The position numbers were made by a program, and so were the translations under genes. From Zygnema cylindricum (lineage: Eukaryota; Streptophyta; Zygnematophyceae; Zygnematales; Zygnemataceae), in contig JBBHKE010002594.1 in assembly GCA_037447655.1 (NCBI GenBank), positions 28,838 through 92,837 on the forward strand: DNA of 64,000 nt, written 5' to 3'. Under the pieces are notes generated by a model. The model did not search any database and was not told the origin of the DNA. It was given only the letters and a program-made list of their open reading frames with translations. Below are positions 43,789 to 54,316 of the stretch, one piece after another; the stretch's first letter is position 1, and each line of letters opens with the position of its first letter.

Positions 43789-44680
43789 CTCCCCCGAAAA
43801 TTTAGTTTTGTGCATCCATTATGCCACGTCATCAGCTGTCACACTGTCACCTCCTGCTGTCTCCTCCATCTGAATCCGCCAAATGCCTCCGCCAGAATTT
43901 TCTCACTTGTTCCACCATCGCTTCCGCTAACTCCACATACCATCCAGATTTCATAATACATAATATATATATGATTTCATCTTCCGATTACAACAAAAAT
44001 AATTCCTTCCAATATCTAAATCCGGATTTACATTCCCAAAATTCTATCACAAATCAACTAAAAATTAAAGCCAAAAGGTCACACTAATAATATATCCTCG
44101 CTCAAATAATTCCTACCTCATTATAACAAATCTAGATTTCAATAATATTTTTTTTTCTTTTCATAAACTATCAAATCCCAAAATTTCCCATAAAAATTCA
44201 TATACAAAATAGTATTTTCCAAAAATTCTAATAATGTCACATTTCGCAAAAATTTCCAACAACTCAAAATCTACATTACAACTCCAATTTTCAACAATCA
44301 TCGATCCACAAAATTTGGATCTCTCCACCACATGTCACAACTCCACCTTCCGGATCTCTCTCCCCCAAACGTCGAATCTCCATCTTCCACATCTCTCCAT
44401 CAAACGAATATGTATTTTCCAAAAATAAAATATCATTTCTCATAATTAATCATTTTCATTGAGGGTAGACATTTGGCACTGTCACTAAGTTAACCCTTGG
44501 GGCGATGCAAGATTAAACTCGGCACATACCAACACTATGATAACGCCGATCTCATGGGTACACAGACACCATTACTGCAATACAACCAGCAAGGACAATA
44601 TTAACCCGCTACAATGCGTGTGACAAAAACCTACATCGACTTAACCTAACATATGATAAATGGGGTGTGGGCCCATAACC
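43789..44680 (-). other. Internal region of element G (non-coding)
   Basis: 892 bp with no recognisable retrotransposon protein. Right after the primer-binding site a vestige in the Gag frame reads QVMGPHP and soon stops. The remainder is A/T-rich on one side and contains a segment near 43810-43930 with CAGCTG and CTCC repeats. The structure is that of a large retrotransposon derivative. Confidence 0.7.
44666..44680 (-). other. Primer-binding site of element G
   Basis: Minus strand GGTTATGGGCCCACA directly follows the LTR end AACAACA. Fourteen bases match the initiator tRNA-Met anticodon-arm complement. Its presence in an element without genes argues for conservation as a primer site rather than as Gag coding sequence. 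Confidence 0.85.
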
Positions 44681-46039
44681 TGTTGTTCTTTGGTCTAAAA
44701 TAGACCGCAGAAGCCACCCAAACTATCATGCAAAAAGCTAAGCAAAAATAGGTCGACGAACAATCATTTGAAATGCATCCTCCATTTAACATACAACAAC
44801 ATTTAGGGTTTCATGGAATAATCAACATAAATAAACCCTATGACAACATCTAAGGTTTGATGGAATAATCGACATAAACAAACCCTAGGACAAATGCATA
44901 AACAATGCATATCAAACATATATAAAATAACATAAATAAATAATAAAAACAAATGCATCACACATAACCAAGAGTATTATCAAAGTATAATCATTATATC
45001 ATTCAAAGTGCATGACCTAATCGACAATCCTAAAACACTACATCTTTGGTCCCCACTTTACTAACCAGCATTGATGATGATTCGTAACAAAGCTCATTCC
45101 TATATATACACTTGTGAGCTGTCAATGAATCGCTACATGTCAAAATAGCCAACGTAACTTCCACTAAGTAGTATTACATTATGAGAACCTATTACGACAA
45201 ATAATCCTAATTGTAAGTGTACACCTGAAAGTCAACCAATCATAAGCGTACACTTGTCTGCAAGTACGACAACACACAAATTAAACTGCCGAAACCCTAA
45301 ATGATCATCTAAATAAAAACTGTCATAATCAATACTAAATTATTATTACACATACGACAAAACAATGTTATTTCAAATATTTTCACCGACGCGTCCGCAC
45401 AATACGCGTCATAAGCGACAACTCGCTTAGTCACTTGTAGATAGATCCACGTAGTGAACCGACATCGCATATGTACGGTCCACTAGATAATGTGTCATAA
45501 AAGACAATGTGGTCTCTTAAAAATATCGGCAGACGCCGTTCGCCCTCCACGTGTACCATGACCAACTTGCCGAAATCAATTCGTACGATCCAAATCCTGT
45601 CCGTACCGAAATCACGTACTTCGTCATAAATGCGCCTTGTCGCATTTAAGGTACACGTCATTTTCGATAAATGCATGTCGTAAATAAAGTACACCTAATA
45701 GTACACCTGTCCAATATAGATTCTATGTACCATCGCGTACTTTCTATAAATCTCGCGCGCCAAATTTAAAGTACACCTGTCGCATTATGTTTCGTACGTG
45801 CGACGTACCATTTTATCTTCATCGATTATCTCACGTCGGATCGCTTCGCGATCCGCCGTCTATTTCCTCTCACATTTCGCGCCACTCAATTACTCCATTA
45901 AATTTACTCGTACATTTAATTCCCACAATCCGCAAATCCTTTCGAACCTCCACAGTATATCCCGTAAATGCGTACGCACGAAACATCGCGTACGCACGAA
46001 ACGCCGTGTTCGCACGAAACTAACTTTTCAAAAACAACA
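44681..46039 (-). repeat. 5' LTR of element G
   Basis: 1359 bp, about 99 percent identical to 42430-43788. The 87-residue open frame recurs at 45431-45694; the one base difference I see within it is synonymous (GTT/GTC). Confidence 0.95.
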
Positions 46040-46563
46040 TAATTTACTATGTCCTACTTTTATACTGAGGCTATACTAAATAGTACGAAGGCATTCCATC
46101 CGTACATCTAAGAAAAAATGTTATGAGTATATCTGTGTACTCAAGGTATGTCACATATTACACATTCTACACTAATCAACTAATTCATTACAGAGAAAAT
46201 CCTACTCTAACAAAAATTTACATCGACAATCAGATCACTATAATAGAGAAAACTAATTGTGATCTAGTCAGGCCTCGTCAATAGTTGTTGGCGTCAGCTG
46301 TCAGCCGTCCGATCACCAAATTCGGCACCGTGGATGTGCTCTCAAGAATCATGTGGGCTTTACCGAATATATGTAGGTCCACGGAGGACATACTCAAGTA
46401 TTTCTTGGAGCAGACAACGCACTGAACCGTGAACTCCCAATTTCACTGTCACACTAATTCTAGCAAATACATAACCAGACTTACTCAAAAATAAACTAAG
46501 TCTTGAACACCTCTCTCTCTCACAACCCATAATAGAGAGGACTAAAGCTTTCTAGAAACAACA

Positions 46564-46787
46564 GTAATATCCAGATTAAAGATGAAAATGATTTGGTTGA
46601 CTTATTTTAAATGCTAGGTCAACCCGCAACGGAAAAAAAAAAGAATATGTTATTTTTCACCATACACAACGAGTTTACTTTCCACTAGCAAGTGGGACAT
46701 CACTTCCTTTAGTTCCTCTGGTGCCTTCACAGGATGCTTCACCACAATTTCTAACTCAGGCAAAAGGAACAGTTACATAGTCAGTAC
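46564..46787 (+). pseudogene. C-type copia integrase-RT linker fragment (C5), left part
   Basis: ATATCCAGATTAAAGATGAA onward matches element C at 14828-15060 (HHTQRVYFPLASG in translation). It has stops and ends at AGTAC, the target duplication of solo LTR H. It starts directly at the end of the F LTR. Confidence 0.75.
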
Positions 46788-47798
46788 TGTGGTCCATTGC
46801 CATTTTCAGCCATGGATTTACCCTCGGAAGCACCACAGACTACCCCGAAACAGCCTACTTTGACTCCAATCAGAATTCTACAGAATTACCAAAACAAGCT
46901 GAAACTTCAAAAATATAATATTCTTAGGCCACTAAGTATTCCTACCTATTTTCATATACCAGCCAGAATTTGCGTATCACCCAGTCAAAGTTGTAGAAAA
47001 ACAGTCTGCCAGAATCAACCCCACAAAAGACCGACTTCACAATGAAGCCCCAAGCAAACCAGGTACACACTAGACCTGCAAATTTGCAAAAATACAGAAA
47101 GTACACCAAAAAACCAACATGCAAAATTTCAATAAATTCTGCGCAAAGATCACAATGATCTTTCACTTCAAAAATCCCAAAAATTGCAATCACAGATTTT
47201 CCATACAAGGGGATTCCAACCTAAAATATTCTAAGTTCTACACATATACAAGTGAACCCGCAGCTGATCTACGCCGTACTATAGATAAAGTACTCATCCT
47301 AACAAGACTAACTCGCTGTCAACCGTACAATGTATTTACACTCATTTAACTGGTGCCAAAATATTCCGCGGCTAACATTTTAGATGCCGAAAAGACAAAG
47401 TACTCAATATTTGTCGTATATTGATTGACGTCGAACTTCGTCCGCCGCTATCCACATCCGTTCACCAATCTTCACGTGGCATTTTTGTCCCTTAACCAAA
47501 CTGTACTCCAACCGTCGTACCATACCTCCTTACTACCACGTGCCCCTTAATACGTACCATACCAACACGTGCCCTTAGAGTGTACCGAAACTGTGTACCC
47601 CCTCCGGAGTTATATTTCGAACATTACTAATTATTTCCAATCGGATCGCAAAATTTCACACTCCTTGTTCGCGTCACTTTAGTTTTATCCGCACGTTTGC
47701 TCCCCCAATCCGTGAATCCATGCAAACCTTCACACTACACCTTATGATGTGCGTAAGCAATGTCGCGTACGCACGAAACTATATTTTCCAAAACAACA
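46788..47798 (-). repeat. Solo LTR H, related to the element G LTR
   Basis: A 1011-bp LTR read on the minus strand from TGTTGTTTTGGAAAATA (47798) to GGACCACA (46788). The target duplication AGTAC is present at 46783-46787 and 47799-47803. Its first 50 bp share the TTTCGTGCGTACGCGA pattern with the G LTR, but the rest is diverged. It has CACGTG cores near 47475, 47539 and 47569. It splits the C5 fragment cleanly. Confidence 0.9.
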
Positions 47799-47803
47799 AG
47801 TAC

Positions 47804-47967
47804 CGGCTCAAGTTACGCTTAAACAAGGCAGAAAAATCAGAGGTTGCCGATGATTTCAACCTTAAAATATCCGCGGGGAATGAGATCTAGCGGTTATCTA
47901 CAAGCAAGCTCTCACATTTCTTTTCTGAAACTACAAAGGAGCCTCTAACAATTAAGGAGGCTTTTTC
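47804..47967 (+). pseudogene. C5 copia linker fragment, right part
   Basis: Resumes after solo LTR H: CAGAAAAATCAGAGGTTGCC and GAGCCTCTAACAATTAAGGAGG match element C at 15072-15210, just before the RT domain. It ends at TTTTC, where the C4 LTR begins. Confidence 0.75.
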
Positions 47968-48660
47968 TGTTGTTTTTTGAAAGCTTTGACTTCAGTATAT
48001 AGAGCTGTGAGGGAAGCCTAAGTTCTTAGAATAATTTGGTGTAGTTTGAAGTGTAATACTTACCTTGAATAATGTGACAGTAGAATGTTTTCTTAGGATT
48101 ATCCGTACGGTCACATATACACGCGTCAACTTTTCAGACAGTGCAGGAAGTGTGGAATGGTTATGGCCACATGTCATCTATCGAACTACTAAATTTGTCA
48201 GATCATGCGAACAGAAATTAAACAGGACATTTGGGAACACAAGTGGAAATAACAAATACCAGACGTTGATTCATATCAGATAAAAAACGGGAATTCTGAG
48301 GGGGACCACAGATGACGAGGAGCATCGTAAGCGTCCCACATAGTCGTATAAGTTTACCACAGCACGTTGGAAGTATTTGAGGTTGCTGACTAAGCAATCA
48401 ACATTATGAGTACGGCATCAGATTGTAAATACCTGAAGAGATGGTTTTTGTAGCGTAGTGTTTTAGGAAATAGTGTTTCACTATTCATTTTTAGGCTAGT
48501 TGGAATTAGGTGTTTGGAAGTACACTAGTATACCTTGTCGTACTATAGTACAGTACTACTATTTAGGGTATTGACATCTGATTGGCTAATGGGCAGTAGA
48601 TGCTCTCTCAGAGTATAAAGATTATGACTTAGAAATATTCTTGTATAATACTTAATTTTC
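47968..48660 (+). repeat. C-type LTR C4, 3'-truncated
   Basis: Starts TGTTGTTTTTTGAAAGC and follows the C-family pattern (GTGACAGTAGAATG, TACACGCGTCAAC, GCTGACTAAGCAATC, GAGTATAAAGATTATGACTTAG). It lacks the U5 end and Gag start, and stops near 48660 where minus-strand integrase sequence of element D begins. Confidence 0.7.
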
Positions 48661-50639
48661 TGATGCTAAACTCCCTCATCTCTCAAGTATTTCTCAAACT
48701 GGTTAGAGTTGTACTCTCCCCATTATCACTCCTTATTCGCTTAATAGAGGCTCCGTGCAATTTCTCACTCCAAGCTTTGTTTTCTTTGAAGTACTTAGGT
48801 GTTTCAGACTTTGTTTTTAGGAAAAATACAGTAGAATATCTCGACCAATCAACAGTAACTGTCAGCATATACCTCTTTCCCCCAACCGAAGGTACTCTAG
48901 CTGGTCCCCAGATATATGTGTGGACCAGATGCAGTACTTTCTCACCTTTATATGTGGCAGTTTTAGGAAAGGGCAGTCTGTGAGCCTTACCTGGGGCACA
49001 GCCACTAGAATCATCCATAATATCATTATCTCCAAATTGAATGCCTTCTACTACACAAAGCTTCTTCATTTTCCTCAGCCTATCAAAATGCACATGACCC
49101 AACCGCTTATGCCAGATCATTAAGCTCGGAACACCACCATAGTAAGCACTCTTCTTTTCATTACTCAGGTTAAGCCTAAACATTCCTTGGCTGCCATTAT
49201 ATGCTATAAAGTAGACTTCATCTCCATACTTAGCTGTAAAGACTCCTTTTTTTGTGAAGGTATCAAAATCCTTGTCATCTACTACAGAGGTAGCCACAGA
49301 ATTTTCCTCAGCTGAGGAATATAGAGCACATCTGAGAATGTGAGTATAGAAGTTTAACCCTCCACTAAGACTTTCAGATCTACCGAGCCCACTAGATTTG
49401 TAGTAACTACTCTCCCATCCCCATACTCTATTTCTACAGTAGGGATCTTTCTTAACTTAGTGAAGAGGTGCCTGTCACGACACATATGCATGGATGCACC
49501 TGATTCGATGCTCCATCCTTCCTGTGGAGCTTATCGAATGGCTCCAAGAGCACACATCTATTTCCGAGGGATCTCCTTCTCCTCTTGATTCTCGTCGAGA
49601 AGAAGCTCCTCATCCTCCTCCTTAGAGGACTCTTCCTCCTCGGTCTCTCCTTTGACACATGTGACCACAAGTGCCTTCTTCTTCCCTCCGGAAGAACCCC
49701 CACCACGGTTTTCTTGGAGCCTCAGCTCTGACAGCTTGGTGCAATCGAGTATGAAGTGTCCCGGCCTTTTTGCAGAAATGACAAAGACCCTTGGGGGGCC
49801 TAGGCTCTCCAGATTGATCTCCTTTGAAGTTGTTGTACGGTTTCTTTGGATCCCTCCTCCACCAGTCGGTTTCGTCAGCTAGAGCTTAAAGGTTCTTTCC
49901 TCCTCTACGGATCTCAATAGTGTTCTAATACACGAGTATCATTCGGACCACTGTGTTACACTTCCAACAATAGTCATCCATTTGTTCCACTCGGTACACT
50001 ATGTTTTCATACTCCTCAGGCAATTTCATGATGAGGGTGTTAACTTTCGTCTTCATTGTGCCTGTCCATCCGGCACTTTCCATCTCTATATAGAGACAAG
50101 AGAGATCATTATAGTAGTGTAACATCTTCCCTCCTTTGTAAGTATAACTCCCCAGCCTTTGCTCAGCCAGCTGAAGTTCCTGAATGATACCAGCTCTATA
50201 GATCTCCACTAAAGTCATCCACAACTCTTCGGCCTTGAAGATGTGAAGATGACAGGTAACAAAAACTTGAGTGAGGTGCCTCATAATAAAGTGCCTCTCG
50301 TTCATGTTGGTGTACTCCCACATCTAACTGTCGTTTTCCTCGGTCTTCACGGCCACCGCTCTGGGTGCCGTGGCAATGGGAGTGAGAGGTTCCTCCTTTC
50401 CTTTCCCCTTTTCGGACACATTGTTATCCCCATCGTCTGCCTCCTCCGTTGGAGCAAATGTTGTTGCAAAAAACCTCACTCCACCAAACCCTAGTGGAGT
50501 TCCCTGAGATGGACGCTTCACTTGTCCGCTGACAATACCCCAGTATCGATTTTCACCCAATGCCCTCATCATCATGACTTCCTAGTAAGTGAACCCAGAT
50601 CCGTTGAAGATGGACACCCAAGAAGGTGGACACATAACA
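48661..50639 (-). pseudogene. Copia element D: gag, protease, integrase fragment
   Basis: Minus strand. Gag starts MGDTKLHVM across the LTR and primer-binding site, then VSIFNGSGFTY followed by a TAG in place of Trp. RALGENRYWGIVSGQ, HFIMRHLTQVF, YTYKGGKMLHYYNDLSCLY and LIMKLPEEYENIVYR follow (50575-49925). A zinc knuckle (CHFCKK) lies near 49780. The protease active site reads E-S-G-A (Asp to Glu) near 49507. Integrase at 49297-48683: MIWHKRLGHVH, LVHTYIWGP (the catalytic Asp of HTD is Tyr) and RSDNGES. It stops at 48661; RT, RNase H and the 3' LTR are missing. Confidence 0.85.
50625..50639 (-). other. Primer-binding site of element D (degenerate)
   Basis: Minus strand TGTTATGTGTCCACC follows the LTR end AAATTGCA. 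It differs at three positions from GGTTATGGGCCCACC, at the same place as in the other elements. Confidence 0.65.
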
Positions 50640-51630
50640 TGCAATTTTGTGTCCCCCATTTGACTGCAAAATTCAGGAAGCCTTTACATAGATTTTGACA
50701 AACCCACTTTGAACTAGGACAGTTGCTTCCCAAGCAGGTTAATAGACAATTTGATTGCACCCCTCCGCAGTGAAGACTCCTCTGAGTCTACAGCAAAAAG
50801 AATCACTGAAAACGCCCAACCAAGCGATTAGTTACGAAGTGGCAAAGATGCCAATATGTATACAAGCTTGTTGGGAGAGAGGCGGCTACCTCCTCAATCC
50901 TCTAAGTCCTAAACCCCTATCACAACCCCTATCTACTGATGTACGAACCAATCAAAAGACTGTATAGTAAAGAAAGCTACTCCGGCTCATTTATTTTCTG
51001 TACGGTGTGTGTACGACAAGGCCATGGAGTGGATGTCTGTCTCCTCTGGACTTGTCCTCACACTCCCCAAGATTCCCGCTTCCCAATGAAATATTGCCAC
51101 GTGTCGCCAGGTCATGTCACGTCCAAAAACCACCATAGCGGTCATTTAGGGATCTCGACGATGATGTGGGCCGTCAGATCCAAACTGGCTTTAATTGCTC
51201 GCCGTTCAAAAACAAATGTTTGGTATATTTGTTTTGTGCGCACTAAACTACAACTAGTTTCTATGTTCTCTATTTGTTATTCCGTTAATCAAATTGGTGA
51301 TCCTAGTAATGTTTAATTAGTTATCAAACCCTATGTATCCTAATGGACTACTATGACAGACTGGCAAGAGCTAACAGCTACGCCTCGCTGTGCCGGTCGG
51401 AGGTTCGAGTCTTGCCAGACTCAACCTTTTGTTGAGAGTGACTTAGGTCACTCTTTAGTCCTACTTATGGAGCTGTGGCAGCCATGGCTCCACCTCTCTC
51501 TCTTTCGGTGACTAGAACAAGTATGGGGGCTAGAGAGAGAAGGTGGAGAGAGGTTGCCTACGCTTTTTTTTAGCTATTTTAATCAATTAAGACCTACAAA
51601 ATACCTCCCTTAGATCTAGTGATTTTTACA
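50640..51630 (-). repeat. 5' LTR of element D
   Basis: A 991-bp LTR, minus strand TGTAAAAATCAC to ACAAAATTGCA. The plus-strand tRNA-like block at 51351-51420 is well formed: GGCAAGAGCTAACAGC then GGAGGTTCGAGTC, with a GGCAAG/CTTGCC pairing outside. CAGCCATGGCT lies near 51481, CCACGTGTCG near 51099, and the GTACGACAAGGCC box near 51011. Confidence 0.8.
51351..51420 (+). other. tRNA-like block in the D LTR, antisense
   Basis: Contains the most standard B-box in the window (GGTTCGAGTC, 51403-51412) about 40 bp after a TGGCAAGAGCT A-box-like run. Flanking GGCAAG (51363-51368) and CTTGCC (51411-51416) could pair like an acceptor stem. The anticodon arm is not canonical. Confidence 0.55.
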
Positions 51631-52793
51631 GATGTCTCCTCGTGGACTTAGAGCATTACCATGCGGATAATTCTTGTGAGGGAAAACACTTTGGAGCTTC
51701 GTAGGGGAAGTGAAAGGGAGATTGCATTGGCAGCTGGTGGTGACTAGGGAAGCGTGATGTGAGGAACGGCGGTGACGAACGGAAGTGTAATGAGAGGAAG
51801 AAAAACAAAGGTAAACATTATCGGAACTTTGGTGAAAAGCGAGGGAGAATAAAAGAAAGGGGAGCTTTGAAAAAAAGGGTTTGCTTCTTTTGTAGAAAAT
51901 TAGGTCACTATATGGAAGAGTGTCCTTGTTTGGAAGAACTTAGAAGTTGGAGTGTGAATGAGGAGGAAGAAGGGGAAGAGGAGAAAGAGGATGAAGAAAT
52001 CTTGGAGCTTCTTCACATCGGTAGAATGGAGAAGAGAGAAAAGTACACAAAAATTCCACGAAGACAACAGTGTGCTTTTGGAGGTATAAGGGAAGTAAAG
52101 AGAGAGGAGGTACTTGAGGATGTCGAGGAGTGTAGAGTGGATGACTTAGAAATGAGAAAGTCAGATCTAGCATCCATAAGTGAAAACGGGAAAGATAAAT
52201 ATAATGAGGGTAGTTTTATAGATATTCTGGAAAAAGAAAACTGGTTGGAAAGGGAGACTTCTACAAATTCCTAAGGAAAGGGGAGAAGTGAAACTAGAAG
52301 GGGTTTTAAAGGATAGGGGAGAAGAGGAATATCTAATGAAAGGCTTAAGGGTTGAGAAATATTTAATGGGAATAATTTAGAAAGTGAGAGTGCGAAAAGT
52401 TAAATTTTTGGGGGTAATGGGTTTGAAATCACCGAAGGGAGTGATGGCATTTATGAAGGTGTGCATGTAAAAGGGTTAGCACTTGGGCATTTGTTGCAAA
52501 TTGGAGATAGGACTGGCTGTTTGAAATGCAAGAGGGAAATCAGATTTAGTGTGGATGGAAAAGAGATGAGATGGATAAAATCTTTGCTCAAATTTATGAA
52601 AAGTGGGATGCTAAATAAAATGTGTGATGAAATTATTTCGGTTCATCTACTGCACTGTTTCAAGTACGTGAGTATTTTCTTAAAGTTTTATGAAAAAAAA
52701 ATGAAAAAAAATAAAAAAAGAAAGAGGGAAAGAGAGTGTGTGTTTATTTGTGTGAGGGAGTCGAAGGGAAAATAGACTAGAAAATAAGGGGAG
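51631..52793 (+). pseudogene. Copia element L internal region: gag remnant joined to RNase H tail
   Basis: Begins in mid-gag (RIILVRENTLELRRG near 51665). An open frame of 171 residues at 51759-52274 holds the CCHC zinc knuckle CFFCRKLGHYMEEC (about 51888-51930), a long Glu-rich acidic stretch, and the IPRRQQCAFGG block that precedes protease in copia elements. Protease, integrase and most of RT are absent. At about 52461 the sequence resumes in RNase H (LLQIGDRTGCLKCK, MRWIKSLL), decayed, then runs to the polypurine tract AAAATAAGGGGAG and the LTR. Large internal deletion; the gag frame itself is intact. Confidence 0.75.
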
Positions 52794-53804
52794 TGTTGAT
52801 ATTTGAGTATTTTCTAGGTATGTATTATAATTGGAAAAAGGTAAAGGCGGTTTGCCTCTAACTTCCTTCTCCAAGCCCCAACACTTGTAGTCACTGCAAG
52901 TTGGGTAAGGTGATAAGCCATGGCTGCCAAAAGCGCCATGGCTGCCCAAAAGCTTTCTGGTAGACAGGTAGCAGAAAATAGATGGGTTTACCAAAAGTAT
53001 TGACGGACCCATTAATTGATCCTGGTATCTGCCGTCCGTGAATGTAGTCGTTAGCTTTGTCCGGTAAAACTATAACCAGTGTTATGATATATACCGTTTA
53101 TTAAGTATATAAATAGTTACACGTAGACTAATTCATTTAACGGGAAATCGATATGTAGTGCATAGATACAGTTCTGTATAGTACGGAGTACGGTAGGTGA
53201 CAAAACGGATACCACGCATTTGTTTCGATAGCGAAACAAACACCGCGCATATGTTTTTGACGGCTACAATTGAAATCTAATTCTGATCAGACAACCGCAA
53301 TATATGACGAGATTGCGGAATGGGTTTTTAGTGGTTTGCGGTCACCGCCACGTCAATTGACACGTGGCACGACCATATTAGCTTCCGGTATCTCAAGGGA
53401 TATTTAGAACGAGTCAGCATATGGCATGTGTCGACTTTTTGGCCATGTCGTACGATGGACGTACAAAAGGTACATCGACGCTTGTACTTTTATATGCTTT
53501 ACAATATTGCGATTGGTTCGTACCTCAGTACTAGGGGGTTTAGAGAGGGGGTTTTAGGATTTAGAATATATTGGTATGTAGCCACCTATCTCCCAGAGAG
53601 CATGTGTATAAAAGGCAAACTTTGGCGAGCCATAACTATCAATTAACTTAGCCATTTTCAGTGATTCTTCTTGCTGCGTAGTCAAAGGATTCTATGCTAC
53701 ACAAAGATGTAGTCGGTCATAGTTTTTGCTTACCTGCGTGGCTGCATTTTTAAGGGAAATTCAAAGTGGGTGAATGTGTCCAAATCTCATATTCCAACTT
53801 TGCA
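52794..53804 (+). repeat. 3' LTR of element L (A-type)
   Basis: A 1011-bp LTR, TGTTGATATT to AACTTTGCA. The antisense tRNA-like block is at 53001-53070. A doubled palindrome GCCATGGCTGCC/GCCATGGCTGCC lies at 52918-52947. It has CACCGCCACGTC and GACACGTGGCACGAC near 53345-53370, the GTCGTACGATGGACGTAC box near 53446, and TATAAAAGG near 53607. Confidence 0.8.
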
Positions 53805-54316
53805 TTATGTGGTGGAACTAAGCACACAAAAAGTCTTATTTCACAGAGGTGAAGCTGTAATGTGGTTGTGATTGTCAAGGGTTAAAATCATTTGGGTTTA
53901 TATAAACTTGGATTCGACACTATCTATAAAAACTTCTTTTGATCTGCAAATTCTTTGTGGTAATGGAGCCCATATAATTTCAATGTAATCGTATGCGGAT
54001 TTTGCTAACAAATACGCATATTAGGAATGCAACAGATTGCAACGATGTAGTTGTGTTTTCCATGCTCAAGGATCAATCTCGACAGAATAATAAAATCGGA
54101 TTAATAATCCATTTCGCAGACAAGAAAGGAGGGAAGTGTTAATTTCAGCGAAGAGGTCCAAAATGACTAATCCATTTGGATGAGTTCTTAATTGGACCAG
54201 ATTCCAATTAATGGGAAGAAACCTAGACGAGTCTGTAGGGATTCTGATTGGAGGAGAGACTGGAGAAAGTAGAATTTAAAAGGTTTTGTTATAGATGCGA
54301 TCAAATTCGCTCGTAT
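53805..54316. other. Gene-free stretch with a possible LTR boundary
   Basis: Contains the purine run AAGAAAGGAGGGAAG directly followed by TGTTAATTTCAGCG at about 54139. It resembles a polypurine tract and LTR start in plus orientation, but I could not find a partner. Otherwise nothing recognisable. Confidence 0.3.

Larger units (their letters stand above)
42430..46039 (-). mobile_element. Non-autonomous LTR element G, complete
   Basis: A 3610-bp element with two 1359-bp LTRs (42430-43788 and 44681-46039) that differ at only about ten positions, and an internal region of just 892 bp. The target duplication TAATT is perfect (42425-42429 and 46040-46044). Ends are TG...CA. On the minus strand the primer-binding site GGTTATGGGCCCACA follows the 5' LTR, and the purine run CGGGGGAG precedes the 3' LTR. 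There is no gag or pol, so it must be moved by proteins of other elements. By LTR identity it is one of the youngest insertions in the window. Confidence 0.95.
42119..46563 (-). repeat. 5' LTR of element F, split by element G
   Basis: The two parts, 42119-42429 and 46045-46563, together give an LTR of about 830 bp. The minus-strand start is TGTTGTTTCTAGAAAGC (46563) and the end GTGAGACAACAACA-like at 42119. Element G and its duplication TAATT separate them. The F-type LTR at 39364-40245 shows the same layout uninterrupted. Confidence 0.75.

Noticed and set aside
43547-43873. 108-residue plus-strand frame with Arg/Lys-rich repeats
   Set aside because: It is antisense to the G element LTR, spans the LTR-internal junction and is generated by the GCACGAAAC tandem units.
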